DNA of 64,000 nucleotides from Oceanobacillus sp. CFH 90083 (lineage in GTDB: Bacteria; Bacillota; Bacilli; Bacillales; Amphibacillaceae), in contig NZ_VIYG01000001.1 in the NCBI RefSeq assembly GCF_009389585.1, positions 248,001-312,000 of the forward strand. The letters run 5' to 3'. Below are positions 19,092-28,852 of this stretch, piece by piece. The notes below the pieces were generated by a model that worked only from the letters and a program-made list of their open reading frames with translations, had not been told where the DNA came from and did not search any database. Every line of letters begins with the position of its first letter. Positions within the stretch are counted from its first letter, which is position 1. The position numbers and the translations under genes were made by a program.

Positions 19092-19280
19092 ATGTCCCGT
19101 TTTTATCGCTATCGTATTCCGCCTTGGGCTAGAAAATGTATTTTTGTTGTAGAAACCTGTGTTACACCAATAATGGTTTTTCAGCTTATTCGAACACTTT
19201 TTATACCTACAACACTTGATATTTTAATACTGGCTGTATTAATTGGTCTTGTTATCGCTTTTTACCTGCAATGGATCTAG
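19092..19280 (+). CDS. Small membrane protein, unknown function
   Basis: A 62-residue protein with a basic N-terminus (MSRFYRYRIPPWARKC) and two hydrophobic segments (about IFVVETCVTPIMVFQLI and LDILILAVLIGLVIAFYLQW). A strong AGGAGGGG lies 8 bases before the ATG and a plausible SigA promoter lies upstream, so I regard it as real. The basic end suggests an N-in topology. Its last 4 bases overlap the end of ysxE on the other strand. I do not recognise the family. Confidence 0.7.
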   Translation: MSRFYRYRIPPWARKCIFVVETCVTPIMVFQLIRTLFIPTTLDILILAVLIGLVIAFYLQWI

Positions 19281-20275
19281 TCTGGCTGTTCCTCCTTTGA
19301 TTCATATGTTTCTTGTATAAAATCTACCCAGCTCATGCCAAATTCTAAACGGCGAAATTGCCGCTGCAGCTCCTTCACCTGATTTACCATTGATTTTTTT
19401 GTGTGACGGTCTGTATAATTTTTGAGCACATTCAAATAGGATGACGGGTTAAGTAAATAGACAGAAACAAGATGCATCTCCCTCACAGTCAGATGATTTG
19501 TTTTTTGATAAACTGTAAATGCCTGCTGTATCGTTCTTTCCGGCTGATTATAAGCACCTGTCAAGCTCTGAAAATAATGTGATAAATCACGAGCCGGATG
19601 CTCAAAACCGCCCGATTCCCAGTTAATTAAATACCCCCCCTTTGAATGCGTGTCATCCACCCGTTGATGGCATAAACTGGTAGACCATAAAATATCTGTT
19701 TCTTCTTCCCCATAAATTTGTTCCAGTTTGTCCTGCAGCAAACCCACTGCATGACAAATTCCTTTATAATGCGTGCAATAAAGAAGTTCAAATGGAGACA
19801 TGTATTTTCTGCTTTCATAATCTGTAATACGTATATGAAGCTGATCTAAAGACTGTTTACAAAAGTTTGAAAAGCCCTGGAATGATTCTTTTAAACGATC
19901 AGATTTTATTCGGCTGGTCTGCCTGGTTTTTTTATGAATTTGCGCAAGTGTTTGCAGTGTCCTTTCTATATTATAGGTGGAATCTGTGATCTCCGGAGAA
20001 TCAATCCAAGGTGTTAAATAATAATAAAAGTTCTCCTCCTTTTGAAAAAATGCATTATCCTGTGTCAAATACACAGGTAAAATCTCCGTCACATTTTTTT
20101 CTCGAGCAGTGTGGTAAATGTGCTGCCAATTCTCCATTGTCTGTTCGGTTAAAAAACTGCGCTTCAATGCATATTCCTGCATACCGTCAAATACTTTTAC
20201 AACGCGTTCTGTTTGCTTCTCAATACTGACGGGATAGATATGATATGCTTCCAGAACTTTTTTCCATATATTCAT
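19277..20275 (-). CDS. ysxE: Spore coat-associated kinase-like protein YsxE (CotS family)
   Basis: Relative of CotS, CotI and YutH, which have a degenerate aminoglycoside-phosphotransferase/kinase fold and associate with the spore coat. The 332-residue product has VVKVFDGMQEYALKRS (nucleotide-lobe lysine), YYYLTPWID (hinge), and SLCHQRVDDTHSK...LINWESGGFEHPARDLSHYF in place of the catalytic HxD..N and DxD loops. These are partly degenerate, so kinase activity is uncertain. The ATG at 20275 is 6 bases after AGGTGA. It follows spoVID, the same order as in B. subtilis, with a weak hairpin between them. Confidence 0.88.
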   Translation of the reverse strand: MNIWKKVLEAYHIYPVSIEKQTERVVKVFDGMQEYALKRSFLTEQTMENWQHIYHTAREKNVTEILPVYLTQDNAFFQKEENFYYYLTPWIDSPEITDSTYNIERTLQTLAQIHKKTRQTSRIKSDRLKESFQGFSNFCKQSLDQLHIRITDYESRKYMSPFELLYCTHYKGICHAVGLLQDKLEQIYGEEETDILWSTSLCHQRVDDTHSKGGYLINWESGGFEHPARDLSHYFQSLTGAYNQPERTIQQAFTVYQKTNHLTVREMHLVSVYLLNPSSYLNVLKNYTDRHTKKSMVNQVKELQRQFRRLEFGMSWVDFIQETYESKEEQPD

Positions 20276-20412
20276 CACATGTCACCTCTTATTAGAAAAG
20301 CTTCCATTTGCTCGTTTTTAATGACTTAATCGTTTCTAACCCTTTTTCTAAAATAAGATATAAATTATGTAAAGCTCCCTGCACAAATAATCTCTTCGTG
20401 CAGGGTTCTGAT

Positions 20413-21564
20413 CTAATGTTTTGCAGGAATATAGAGCAGCTGTCCTTCATTTACTTCATAATCGGCTTCCAGCTGATTATGTTTAATTAATTGCAGTGGA
20501 CTGATTGCAAAACGCTCCGCTATGGTATCAATCGTATCGTTCTCCTGGACAATGCATAGCCGCATTCTCACATAATGATTTTCATCTGCTTCCCGAAAAA
20601 TCTCGGATAGGATAGATGCGTTTTCTGCTCGTTCTTCTTCCTCCTGCTCTTCCACGACAGTTATCTCTTCCTCTCTGGGCACTTCAGAATAATCCGTCTC
20701 TTCTATATAATCCACAAGCTCTGATTCATCTGCAACCTCCCAGCCTGATTCTTCTTCTATTTCTTCTATCACTTCAGCAGCTTCAACAATTTCTAATTCA
20801 GCTTCTTCCTGCTCCTCAACCTCCATTTCTTCTTCTGAAACCTTTGATTCTGAAAGGGATTGAAAATATTCAGATAGAGGCTGTGATTTTATTTTCCATC
20901 GATCAGGATCATCCACATGTTGCTCTTCCGATATGGTTTGCTCTTCTGATACTATTTGCTCTTCTGATACGATATGTTCTTCCGATACCGTTTGCTCTTT
21001 TGACGTAGTTTGTTCATTACGTGTTAAAGCTTCTTCCGGGTGCTCTATTTCAAATGAAAATGTTTCTCCAACTTGCTCTTGATCCGCTTCTTCTGTTTCC
21101 CAATCCTCTTCTGCAGGACGGTATGCTTCATCCTGCAAGATGCCATGAATTTCAACTGCAGCAGCTATTTTTAAACTATCTGGTCCTAATAAATCATAAT
21201 CAAAGGATTCAATTTGTACGGTTACATCTTCCAAATTTTTAACCCGATGAGGCGGTACAGATATATCTACTGGAAATTTATGTGTAAATATATAAAGCCC
21301 ATTCACCTCTCGAATACTTTCTACATAACGCTTAGCCTGAATCTGATCAAAATCAATAAATTCCTCTTCTCCCTCATCTGCACCCACCTTTTGATATTCC
21401 CCTTGCAGCTCAATATTACCGCGAATAGAAATATAATTATCCAATGATTCGATTGTTATTTCTGGTTCGATAGAAATTCCTCTTATTTCTTCTACTTCCT
21501 GTCCTTTTTCAAAAAACAGGGATTCTTCCAGATCAAAAATAAATGCATTAGGCTCTACTGACAA
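20413..21564 (-). CDS. spoVID: Spore coat encasement protein SpoVID
   Basis: Coat morphogenetic protein that, with SafA, wraps coat layers around the forespore. The N-terminal domain (SVEPNAFIFDLEESLFFEKG...) resembles SpoVID. A long acidic middle follows with a run of (T/I)VSEEQ-type hexapeptides. The C-terminal LysM domain (CIVQENDTIDTIAERFAISPLQLIKHNQL) binds peptidoglycan. The TTG at 21564 was chosen because AGAGGAGG lies 8 bases upstream and the N-terminus then matches the family; this gives 383 residues. A SigE-type promoter lies upstream. Confidence 0.88.
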   Translation of the reverse strand: MSVEPNAFIFDLEESLFFEKGQEVEEIRGISIEPEITIESLDNYISIRGNIELQGEYQKVGADEGEEEFIDFDQIQAKRYVESIREVNGLYIFTHKFPVDISVPPHRVKNLEDVTVQIESFDYDLLGPDSLKIAAAVEIHGILQDEAYRPAEEDWETEEADQEQVGETFSFEIEHPEEALTRNEQTTSKEQTVSEEHIVSEEQIVSEEQTISEEQHVDDPDRWKIKSQPLSEYFQSLSESKVSEEEMEVEEQEEAELEIVEAAEVIEEIEEESGWEVADESELVDYIEETDYSEVPREEEITVVEEQEEEERAENASILSEIFREADENHYVRMRLCIVQENDTIDTIAERFAISPLQLIKHNQLEADYEVNEGQLLYIPAKH

Positions 21565-21614
21565 AATGTATTCCTCCTCTCGCAAACAGTCCAGATGCGA
21601 ATCATTCGTTATCA

Positions 21615-21643
21615 TTTATATGATTGTCGGCAGCGGATTATGC
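21615..21643 (-). promoter_or_regulatory. SigE-type promoter of spoVID
   Basis: On the minus strand GCATAAT, a 14-base spacer and CATATAAA, close to the SigE consensus and about 50 bases before the TTG start. Mother-cell expression of spoVID fits. Confidence 0.55.
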
Positions 21644-21670
21644 TAAGACAAGGAATGAAAGGGAATACGA

Positions 21671-21710
21671 AAAAAGCCTGCATCTCAAAATATTTTTAGA
21701 TGACAGGCTT
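21671..21710 (-). terminator. Terminator after the GNAT acetyltransferase gene
   Basis: Stem AAGCCTG.CATCT paired with AGATG.CAGGCTT, followed on the minus strand by TTTTTT. Confidence 0.85.
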
Positions 21711-21732
21711 AAATAGCTTACTGGGAGATACG

Positions 21733-22275
21733 CTACTCCGGTTTTTGATATTCAATTAACCAGCTATCCCGATATTCACCTTCGTGAAGCTCATGCTCAG
21801 GAAGTAATTTTATTTTTTTAAAACCACATTTCTCATAACAGCGAAGAGCTCTTTTATTCCATGTCTGCGGATCCATAACCACTTTATCGGCATGTCTTTT
21901 ATTTACCAAATAATCAACCATGGACTTAATTAGAGTTTCGCCAATACCTTTGTTCCAATATTTTGTTTCACCTATGAATTGATCCATTCCGTAGATAACC
22001 TCTTCATCATTAGGATAACCATAATTTTCTCTCATACTTTTATCTAATTGATAAAATTGAATATATCCTATTTCCATATTTTCAAACTTTATCAGACATC
22101 TGATTAAATCCTCTTGTGGAGTATAAAATTTTTCATTTACTTTTTGTAAATGAAATGGATTATCCCTGCCTTCATAAAATTGAAGAACATAGGGATCAGA
22201 CAGCCACTTTGCTAAAAAATGATTATCTTTTTGTTCTAATTCACGAACGGTCAGCTTACCGTTTTGAAACAACAT
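21733..22275 (-). CDS. GNAT acetyltransferase, AAC(6')-like
   Basis: A 180-residue acetyl-CoA-dependent N-acetyltransferase. It closely resembles the aminoglycoside 6'-N-acetyltransferase (AAC(6')-I) group: ENMEIGYIQFYQL, YGMDQFIGETKYWNKGIGETLI (acetyl-CoA loop G-x-G-x-G/A region), KVVMDPQTWNKRALRCYEKCGFKK and HEGEYRDSWLIEY near the C-terminus. The natural substrate in chromosomal homologues is often unknown, so resistance is not implied. The ATG at 22275 has GGAGG 8 bases upstream. It sits alone between hemL and spoVID with its own terminator and is not part of the B. subtilis gene order. Confidence 0.8.
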   Translation of the reverse strand: MLFQNGKLTVRELEQKDNHFLAKWLSDPYVLQFYEGRDNPFHLQKVNEKFYTPQEDLIRCLIKFENMEIGYIQFYQLDKSMRENYGYPNDEEVIYGMDQFIGETKYWNKGIGETLIKSMVDYLVNKRHADKVVMDPQTWNKRALRCYEKCGFKKIKLLPEHELHEGEYRDSWLIEYQKPE

Positions 22276-22427
22276 AAACGTATCCTCCGTTAAGCATGTT
22301 TTGGAAGTCATTCAATTTGGTCATCGTTGATGGAAAACAGTATTGCAAAAAGCAGTTTCTTACGTAATACTATCTTTGATATTTCATTTTATCAATTTTT
22401 TTCTTTCAAAAACACAAATCAATCCAT

Positions 22428-22453
22428 AAAAAACCCAAATACAATATTTGGGC
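22428..22453 (-). terminator. Terminator of the hem operon
   Basis: GCCCAAATA paired with TATTTGGG around a 3-base loop and followed on the minus strand by TTTTTT, 40 bases past hemL. Confidence 0.85.
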
Positions 22454-22489
22454 TTTCGGTTTATCAGAGCTGTAAACATTACTATCTAG

Positions 22490-23776
22490 TTACTTTTCAA
22501 TCTTAGAAAAAGCAGTATGCACAGCTTCAATCGTCTTTTCAATATCTTCATCTGAATGGGCAGTAGATAAGAATAATCCCTCAAATTGAGATGGCGGCAA
22601 AAATACACCTTCTTCAATCATCGTGCGATAGTATTGCGCAAAATAATCTAAATTAGAGGATTGTGCTGTTTCAAAGTCAACCACTTCCTGATCCGTGAAG
22701 AAGACACCAACCATGGACCCGGCACGATTAATATGAAGTGGTATATCATATTTATCAGCCGCCTGGCGGAACCCTTCTATCAGTCGATCAACCTTCTTGT
22801 TCATTTGCACGTAAGAGGCTTCTGTCAAGGAAGCTAAAGATTCATAGCCTGCTGTCATCGCTAATGGATTACCAGATAACGTACCTGCCTGATAAATGGG
22901 GCCAGTTGGAGCAATCTGCTCGACAATTTCACGTTTTCCACCATAAGCGCCGACAGGAAGACCGCCGCCGATTACTTTACCAAGACAAGTTAAATCAGGC
23001 GTTACATCAAAATGTCCCTGCGCACTATAGTAGCCTACACGGAAACCTGACATCACCTCATCAAAGATAAGCAGAGAACCATTTTGTTCTGTTATTTTCC
23101 TTACCTCTTGTAAGAATCCTTCTTTTGGAGGCACAACTCCCATGTTCCCGCACACCGGTTCCATAATGACAGCTGCAATTTGGTCTCCATAGTGTTCAAA
23201 AGCCAGTTTTAAGCTGTTTATATCATTGTAAGGAACCGTAATCGTATTCTTCGCGATATTTGCAGGAACACCGGGACTATCTGGCAAACCAAGCGTTGCA
23301 ACACCAGAACCAGCTTTAATCAGCAGGGAATCTCCATGACCGTGGTAGCTTCCTTCAAATTTAATAATTAAATCTCTGTTTGTATAACCGCGTGCCAGAC
23401 GAATTGCACTCATTGTTGCTTCTGTTCCGGAGTTTACCATTCTTACCATTTCAATCGATGGCACACGATCGATAACGAGCTTTGCCAGTTTATTTTCTAA
23501 CAGCGAAGGCGCTCCAAAGCTTGTCCCCTTCTCAACAACTTCTTTTAAGCTGTTCGTAACACGTTCATCCGCATGTCCTAAAATTAACGGCCCCCAGCTT
23601 AATACATAATCAATATAGGAATTACCATCAATGTCGGTAATTTTAGAGCCTTTTCCTTTTTCCATAAAAATTGGATCTAATCCAACTGATTTAAACGCTC
23701 GGACCGGAGAATTTACTCCGCCGGGCATTAAATCAACGGCTTCTTTATAAGCATCTACTGACTTTGTATTTACCAT
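22490..23776 (-). CDS. hemL: Glutamate-1-semialdehyde 2,1-aminomutase
   Basis: PLP enzyme that converts glutamate-1-semialdehyde to 5-aminolevulinate. It shows [11 protein letters not shown] at the N-terminus, [16 protein letters not shown], the [10 protein letters not shown] aspartate that contacts the PLP nitrogen, and [16 protein letters not shown] with the Schiff-base lysine. The ATG at 23776 follows AAAAGGAGG; 428 residues is usual. It is the last gene of hemA-C-D-B-L. Confidence 0.97.
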   Translation of the reverse strand: MVNTKSVDAYKEAVDLMPGGVNSPVRAFKSVGLDPIFMEKGKGSKITDIDGNSYIDYVLSWGPLILGHADERVTNSLKEVVEKGTSFGAPSLLENKLAKLVIDRVPSIEMVRMVNSGTEATMSAIRLARGYTNRDLIIKFEGSYHGHGDSLLIKAGSGVATLGLPDSPGVPANIAKNTITVPYNDINSLKLAFEHYGDQIAAVIMEPVCGNMGVVPPKEGFLQEVRKITEQNGSLLIFDEVMSGFRVGYYSAQGHFDVTPDLTCLGKVIGGGLPVGAYGGKREIVEQIAPTGPIYQAGTLSGNPLAMTAGYESLASLTEASYVQMNKKVDRLIEGFRQAADKYDIPLHINRAGSMVGVFFTDQEVVDFETAQSSNLDYFAQYYRTMIEEGVFLPPSQFEGLFLSTAHSDEDIEKTIEAVHTAFSKIEK

Positions 23777-23789
23777 GCTCTTCCTCCTT

Positions 23790-24773
23790 TTAATTCTCTT
23801 CCTGCAACCATTTTGCCACATCTTTTGCAAAATAGGTAATAATTAAGTCTGCACCTGCACGTTTCATGGATAACAGTGTTTCTGTAACAAGTTTTTTCTC
23901 ATCCACCCAGCCATTTAAAGCAGCCGCTTTAATCATGGCATACTCTCCGCTTACATTATACGCAACAACAGGAACATCAAAACGATTTCTTACCTCGCGC
24001 ATAATGTCCATATAGGACAGGCTCGGTTTGACAATCAAGAAATCAGCTCCTTCTTTAATATCAGATGTTGCCTCACGGATTGCCTCTAAACGATTGGCAG
24101 GGTTCATCTGATAAGTCTTCCGGTCACCAAATTGCGGTGTGCTGTCTGCTGCATCACGAAAAGGACCATAGTAAGCTGATGCGTATTTCACTGCATAGGA
24201 CATAATCGGAATATGGTCAAAGCCAGCTTCATCCAGAGCATGGCGGATAACCGTTACAAAGCCGTCCATCATATTGGAAGGCGCGATAATATCAGCACCT
24301 GCTTGCGCCTGAGAAACAGCCGTTTTGGCTAACAGCTCCAGAGAAGCATCATTCGATACATCACCATTTTCAATCACACCGCAATGGCCATGTGAAGTAT
24401 ATTCGCATAAGCAGGTATCTGCAACAACAAGCATTTCCGGGTATGCTTGTTTTACCATCCTTGTTGCTTCCTGAATAATTCCATGATCATGAAAAGCTTC
24501 TGAGCCAATTTCATCCTTTTCTGCAACAACACCAAATAAAATAAGGGAACGAATTCCCAATTGATAAGCTTCCTCCACTTCTGTTAACAAATGGTCAAAA
24601 GAAAGCTGGTACACTCCCGGCATAGAAGGAACTTCATTCCGGATATCCTCCCCCTCAATAACAAATATCGGATAAATAAAATCAGTCACCCTTAAATGTG
24701 TTTCTTGGACAAGCGCGCGCATCGAAGCCGATGAACGCAAACGTCTATGTCTGTCAAATATGAATTCACTCAT
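23790..24773 (-). CDS. hemB: Porphobilinogen synthase (delta-aminolevulinate dehydratase)
   Basis: Condenses two 5-aminolevulinate molecules to porphobilinogen. The zinc cysteines are in [14 protein letters not shown] (C121, C123, C131). The Schiff-base lysines are K196 ([15 protein letters not shown]) and K249 ([10 protein letters not shown]). Length 327 is standard. It overlaps hemD by 8 bases. Confidence 0.97.
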   Translation of the reverse strand: MSEFIFDRHRRLRSSASMRALVQETHLRVTDFIYPIFVIEGEDIRNEVPSMPGVYQLSFDHLLTEVEEAYQLGIRSLILFGVVAEKDEIGSEAFHDHGIIQEATRMVKQAYPEMLVVADTCLCEYTSHGHCGVIENGDVSNDASLELLAKTAVSQAQAGADIIAPSNMMDGFVTVIRHALDEAGFDHIPIMSYAVKYASAYYGPFRDAADSTPQFGDRKTYQMNPANRLEAIREATSDIKEGADFLIVKPSLSYMDIMREVRNRFDVPVVAYNVSGEYAMIKAAALNGWVDEKKLVTETLLSMKRAGADLIITYFAKDVAKWLQEEN

Positions 24774-25533
24774 GATTCATCTTCCTTTCATTCGCTAACT
24801 CAGTAATCAAATGCAGCATTGCATCTGTTGTATATGGATCAGATGTATATAAATTAGGAATACCTAACTCCTTTGCCCTTTCGCTCGTTGTTTTACCGAT
24901 GCAAATATACATTGCCTTATCGGGAATGTACTCTGCCAAAGTCACAAATGCATCTATGGTTGATGGGCTTGTAAACGTTATATAATCTATGGTCGAAAGC
25001 ACATTGTTAAGCTCCTGCTTGGATTCTGTACAGTATATTGTCTCATATACCTCTAACGTTTCATAAGGAATCTGTGCTTCTCGCAGTTTTTCTGGCAGAA
25101 TCTGTCGAGATAAATTGCCTCGAATTAACAACACAGGTTTATCTGTGGTATGAAATGACGTAAATTCTTCTGCCATCGTCAGCGCATCAAAAGATGACGG
25201 GACAAAAGAGGCAGTATAACCGTATGCTTCTAATACTTCCTCTGTCTTCTTTCCAACAATGCCGAACTGTAATCCTTGTGGAAGTTTTTTATGATGTTGT
25301 TGGAGCAGTTGAAAAAAGGCCTGTACACCATTTGCACTTGTTATAAATACCCACTCAAAACTGGAAAGGCGCTCCAGAATTATTTTATTTTCAGGCTTCT
25401 CTACATCATTTATTTCAATCATCGGGACGACAACTGGGCTTCCCCCCAGCTTAGAGACCTTCTCTGCCATCTCAGCAGCTTTTGTTTCTTCTCTCGTAAT
25501 TAAAATGCGCTCCCCACGAAGCGGCTCCCCCAT
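24766..25533 (-). CDS. hemD: Uroporphyrinogen-III synthase
   Basis: Cyclises hydroxymethylbilane to uroporphyrinogen III. The 255-residue two-domain protein is poorly conserved, as usual. It shows [17 protein letters not shown] at the start, [13 protein letters not shown] in the middle and [13 protein letters not shown] near the C-terminus. Its place between hemC (2-base gap) and hemB (8-base overlap) supports the call. Confidence 0.93.
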   Translation of the reverse strand: MGEPLRGERILITREETKAAEMAEKVSKLGGSPVVVPMIEINDVEKPENKIILERLSSFEWVFITSANGVQAFFQLLQQHHKKLPQGLQFGIVGKKTEEVLEAYGYTASFVPSSFDALTMAEEFTSFHTTDKPVLLIRGNLSRQILPEKLREAQIPYETLEVYETIYCTESKQELNNVLSTIDYITFTSPSTIDAFVTLAEYIPDKAMYICIGKTTSERAKELGIPNLYTSDPYTTDAMLHLITELANERKMNHE

Positions 25534-25535
25534 GA

Positions 25536-26462
25536 TTACTCCATCTCCTCTTTCACACGTTCCACAATTTCCTTAGCACCTTGTTTCCCTAATAGCTCAG
25601 CAGCTTCTCTGCCAACTCGAACTGGATCGTCTCCACGAACCACTTCTTTCAAAATTGTTTTTCCATCCGGTGTACCTACTAAGGCAGTTAATACAATTTC
25701 CTCGCCATCTAAATAAGCATAACCTCCAATAGGAACCTGACAGCCGCCTTCTAATAAATGCAGAAAAGTACGTTCTGCTAATACCGTTTTTGCTGTATAT
25801 TCATCATGAATCTTTTGAACAATTTCTTTTAATTCCAAATCATCTGCACGGCTTTCAATCGCCAGCGCCCCTTGTCCTACAGCAGGCACACAAATTTCCG
25901 GGTCCAAGTACTCTGTAATCAGATTCTCACTTAAACCGACACGCTTCAAGCCGGATACAGCTAAAATAATCGCATCATAATCCTCTTCATTTAACTTGCG
26001 GATACGCGTTTCTACATTGCCGCGGATCCATTTAATTTTTAAATCCGGCCTGGCAGCAAGAATTTGTGCACCTCTGCGTAAGCTGCTCGTTCCAACAATT
26101 GAACCTTCACGAAGGTCTGCTAATTTCACATTATTTTTCGCAATATAAGCGTCGCGGTGATCTTCCCTGACAGGAATAGAGGAAATTTCCAGTCCTTCTG
26201 GAAGTGTAGACGGCATGTCCTTCATACTGTGGACAGCAAAGTCAATCTCTTTGTCAAACAGCGCTTTTTCAATTTCTTTCACAAAAAGACCTTTTCCGCC
26301 AACTTTTGATAACGTTACATCAAGAATTTGATCTCCCTTGGTAACAATCTTTTTTATCTCAAATTCATTGTTTACACCAGCTTTTTTCAACTGTTCAATA
26401 ACCCATTTCGTTTGTGTAATCGCTAAATTACTCTTTCTGGAACCAACCATAATTTTTCGCAT
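25536..26462 (-). CDS. hemC: Porphobilinogen deaminase (hydroxymethylbilane synthase)
   Basis: Joins four porphobilinogens into hydroxymethylbilane. It has [12 protein letters not shown] at the N-terminus, [14 protein letters not shown], the arginine-rich [11 protein letters not shown] and the dipyrromethane-cofactor cysteine C241 in [23 protein letters not shown] precedes the ATG. In B. subtilis hemX lies between hemA and hemC; here there is only a 123-base gap holding a terminator-like hairpin. Confidence 0.97.
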   Translation of the reverse strand: MRKIMVGSRKSNLAITQTKWVIEQLKKAGVNNEFEIKKIVTKGDQILDVTLSKVGGKGLFVKEIEKALFDKEIDFAVHSMKDMPSTLPEGLEISSIPVREDHRDAYIAKNNVKLADLREGSIVGTSSLRRGAQILAARPDLKIKWIRGNVETRIRKLNEEDYDAIILAVSGLKRVGLSENLITEYLDPEICVPAVGQGALAIESRADDLELKEIVQKIHDEYTAKTVLAERTFLHLLEGGCQVPIGGYAYLDGEEIVLTALVGTPDGKTILKEVVRGDDPVRVGREAAELLGKQGAKEIVERVKEEME

Positions 26463-26511
26463 GATGTCTCCTCCTTGATTCTTCTTTAGGGTTTCGCAAT
26501 TCTTTTACAAT

Positions 26512-26550
26512 AAAAAGCAACCAGAAAGTGATGAAATGACCTCCTGGTTG
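26512..26550 (-). terminator. Terminator-like hairpin between hemA and hemC
   Basis: CAACCAG paired with CTGGTTG around a 19-base loop, followed on the minus strand by CTTTTTATTG. It could attenuate transcription into hemCDBL at the place where hemX is missing. Confidence 0.6.
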
Positions 26551-26585
26551 GATATGAATGATGTAGGATAAAGGAATTACTTCAA

Positions 26586-27959
26586 TTAAGCAGTTGGTAC
26601 CTGCTCCACTGCTGGAAAAGATGCAATATCCTCTTGAGTAAATTGGGTTGATGTCTCCTTTTTTCTCATTTGTTTCTCAAGCTCCTCTCTTACCTCATTC
26701 TCAATTCCAAAAATATCAACAAATAGCTGCAATGCCTCATCTGCCTGCTCCGTACCTGCCAATTCCTTTGCTTGCGTAATCGGCTCTTTCAATAGCTGAT
26801 TAATAATACTTTTTGTATGCTTATTAAGTACTTTTTTCTCACGTTCTGTTAAGCTCGGTATTTTCCGTTCGATACTTTTCATTGTCTCCGATTGAATAGA
26901 TAATGCTTTTTGTCTAAGCGCAGATATAACAGGAACAACCCCAAGTGTTTTCATCCATTCCTTAAATTGAACAATTTCCTCTTCAATGGATAATTCAATT
27001 TGTCCGGCTGCTGCTTTTCTGGACTCTAAATTATCATCTACAATATGCTGCAAGTGATCAATATCATATAAAGCAACCTGATCCACCCCGGCGATTTCCG
27101 GATCAATATCCCGGGGAACAGCAATGTCTATTAAGAATAATTCTTTGTCCTGACGTTTCTTTCGTACCTTTTCAATATCTTGTTTGGATAAAATAACAGA
27201 CTCTGATCCAGTAGAACTGATTAATATATCAGCTTCTTCAAGTATAAAGGATAATTCATCCATTCCCGCAATCTTGGCTTCAAATTTATCAGCCATCCTT
27301 TTTGCTTTTTCTTGTGTGCGATTAATGACAGTAATTTCTTTTACACCGGCACCTTGAATATTCTTTGCTGCCAACTCGCCCATTTTTCCAGCACCTAAAA
27401 TAGCAACATGCTTATCCGTTAAGTCTCCAAACTTCTCCTTTGCTAATTCCACAGCTGCATAGCTGATGGAAACAGCATGCTCAGCAATACCTGTTTCTTT
27501 ATGCATTCGTTTTCCAAATGTAATAGCTTGTTTAAACAATTCATTGAATATAGTACCTGTTGTATTTACTTGCTGCCCTTTGGAAAAAGCTTGTTTCAGC
27601 TGTCCAAGAATTTGTGTTTCTCCAAGCACCATAGAGTCAAGCCCGGTTGTTACCCGAAATAAATGCTCCATTGCACCATCATTCTCTGTAATATGCAGAT
27701 AGGTTGAAAATATTTCTTTGTCCTCTCCAAACCAATCTGCTAAAAATTGCTTTATATAGTATCTCCCGGTATGGAGCTGGTCTACAACTGCATATACTTC
27801 CGTCCGATTGCACGTTGAAACAATGACATCTTCAAGAATACTTTTCTGATTCTTTAATGCAATCATTGCTTCAGTCAGTTGTTCTTCATTAAATGTGAAT
27901 TTTTCCCTAATTTCTACAGGGGTTGTTTTGTAATTAAAACCAACCTTTAAAATATGCAC
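26586..27959 (-). CDS. hemA: Glutamyl-tRNA reductase
   Basis: First step of heme synthesis: reduces glutamyl-tRNA to glutamate-1-semialdehyde with NADPH. The catalytic cysteine is C50 in [28 protein letters not shown]-type residues follow, then the NADPH fold [17 protein letters not shown] and the C-terminal dimerisation helices with [16 protein letters not shown]. The start is GTG; 457 residues. First gene of the hem operon, with an extended -10 and a PerR-like box upstream. Confidence 0.96.
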   Translation of the reverse strand: MHILKVGFNYKTTPVEIREKFTFNEEQLTEAMIALKNQKSILEDVIVSTCNRTEVYAVVDQLHTGRYYIKQFLADWFGEDKEIFSTYLHITENDGAMEHLFRVTTGLDSMVLGETQILGQLKQAFSKGQQVNTTGTIFNELFKQAITFGKRMHKETGIAEHAVSISYAAVELAKEKFGDLTDKHVAILGAGKMGELAAKNIQGAGVKEITVINRTQEKAKRMADKFEAKIAGMDELSFILEEADILISSTGSESVILSKQDIEKVRKKRQDKELFLIDIAVPRDIDPEIAGVDQVALYDIDHLQHIVDDNLESRKAAAGQIELSIEEEIVQFKEWMKTLGVVPVISALRQKALSIQSETMKSIERKIPSLTEREKKVLNKHTKSIINQLLKEPITQAKELAGTEQADEALQLFVDIFGIENEVREELEKQMRKKETSTQFTQEDIASFPAVEQVPTA

Positions 27960-28010
27960 AGTACTACCCCCACTATGATAAAATAGTTCTTATCTTTTAT
28001 TATTATTAAC

Positions 28011-28025
28011 TAATAATCATTATAA
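28011..28025 (-). promoter_or_regulatory. PerR-like box over the hemA promoter
   Basis: TAATAATCATTATAA differs at one position from the Bacillus PerR consensus TTATAATNATTATAA. On the minus strand it overlaps TGTTATAAT, an extended -10, about 60 bases upstream of hemA. PerR control of hemA is established in B. subtilis. Confidence 0.65.
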
Positions 28026-28326
28026 CATGCTATAAAATCCATTTCGTGCTAAAATGTGAACAGAATCTGAAACAATTCGTACGTTACATAAGAATATGTA
28101 TAAAAACAATAATTCATTCAAGTGAATTAAAATACGCTCGCCACAACAACTTATTCCGACTGTAATGTAACATAACTAATCTTTTATAGCAAGGAACTCG
28201 CTTTTTTGCACTTTAAATATGCTTAAAGACCAAGCGATTTTCTTGATCTTTCTAATGAGGATTGTTCTTACAATTACATAGTAGTTTAACATTAGGTAGA
28301 TGACAGGCATGAAAGGAGGAACTTCA
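28026..28326. other. Divergent intergenic region, nothing further recognised
   Basis: AT-rich region upstream of hemA and of the small membrane gene. Apart from a short AATTCA/TGAATT palindrome I see no repeat, RNA or ORF with a ribosome site. Confidence 0.4.
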
Positions 28327-28806
28327 ATGAAAAGAAAGCATTCGCTGCTTGCTTATCTGTGTATCGGAATTGGTGTTTTTCTTTTGCTCCGGGAGCTGCG
28401 CATTCCGTTTTTTGTAGACCTTTACTCATGGCAATCTTTACTGATTGTGATTGGGCTTGGGATCATTGCTCACAGTTATACAACAAAAACATATCAGAAT
28501 TTGTTTATAGGCACATTACTGTTTGGTGTTGGTATCCATCTGCATGGCGTAAAACAGTATCCCTTTTGGATTGATGATTGGTCTATTTATTTAATTATTA
28601 TCGGTCTTTCCTTTATCGTTCGTTATACCAAAACGAAGAAAGGATTTTTCTTAGGTGCTTCCTCCATTCTGCTAGGTTTAATTTTTCTTTTTGCAGAACA
28701 GCTGTCTATATATACAAGCTGGCTTGCACCGATTGTTTCATTTTTAGAGCGTTTTTGGCCGATTCTGCTTATCCTTTTAGGTATTATTATGCTAAAACGT
28801 AAATAA
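28327..28806 (+). CDS. Multi-span membrane protein, LiaF/LiaI-like transmembrane domain
   Basis: A 159-residue, very hydrophobic protein with about six membrane segments arranged as a repeated two-helix unit (e.g. YLCIGIGVFLLLRE..., FLGASSILLGLIFLFAEQ..., FWPILLILLGIIMLKRK). The pattern RFWPILLILLGI is typical of the LiaI/LiaF-like transmembrane region found in cell-envelope stress proteins, but no C-terminal soluble domain is present. AAAGGAGG precedes the ATG at 28327. It is monocistronic on the plus strand. The function is unknown. Confidence 0.75.
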   Translation: MKRKHSLLAYLCIGIGVFLLLRELRIPFFVDLYSWQSLLIVIGLGIIAHSYTTKTYQNLFIGTLLFGVGIHLHGVKQYPFWIDDWSIYLIIIGLSFIVRYTKTKKGFFLGASSILLGLIFLFAEQLSIYTSWLAPIVSFLERFWPILLILLGIIMLKRK

Positions 28807-28842
28807 GGGTGCGGTTAGAAGCTTCTGCTTTTAACCGCACCC
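28807..28842. terminator. Bidirectional terminator between membrane protein and ysxC
   Basis: Perfect 11-base stem GGGTGCGGTTA with its complement between convergent genes. Confidence 0.85.
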
Positions 28843-28852
28843 TCTTGTATCT

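Noticed and set aside
20371-20406. CCTGCAC/GTGCAGG hairpin between spoVID and ysxE as a terminator
   Set aside because: No T-tract follows on the minus strand, and the two genes are usually cotranscribed; left as a weak hairpin.
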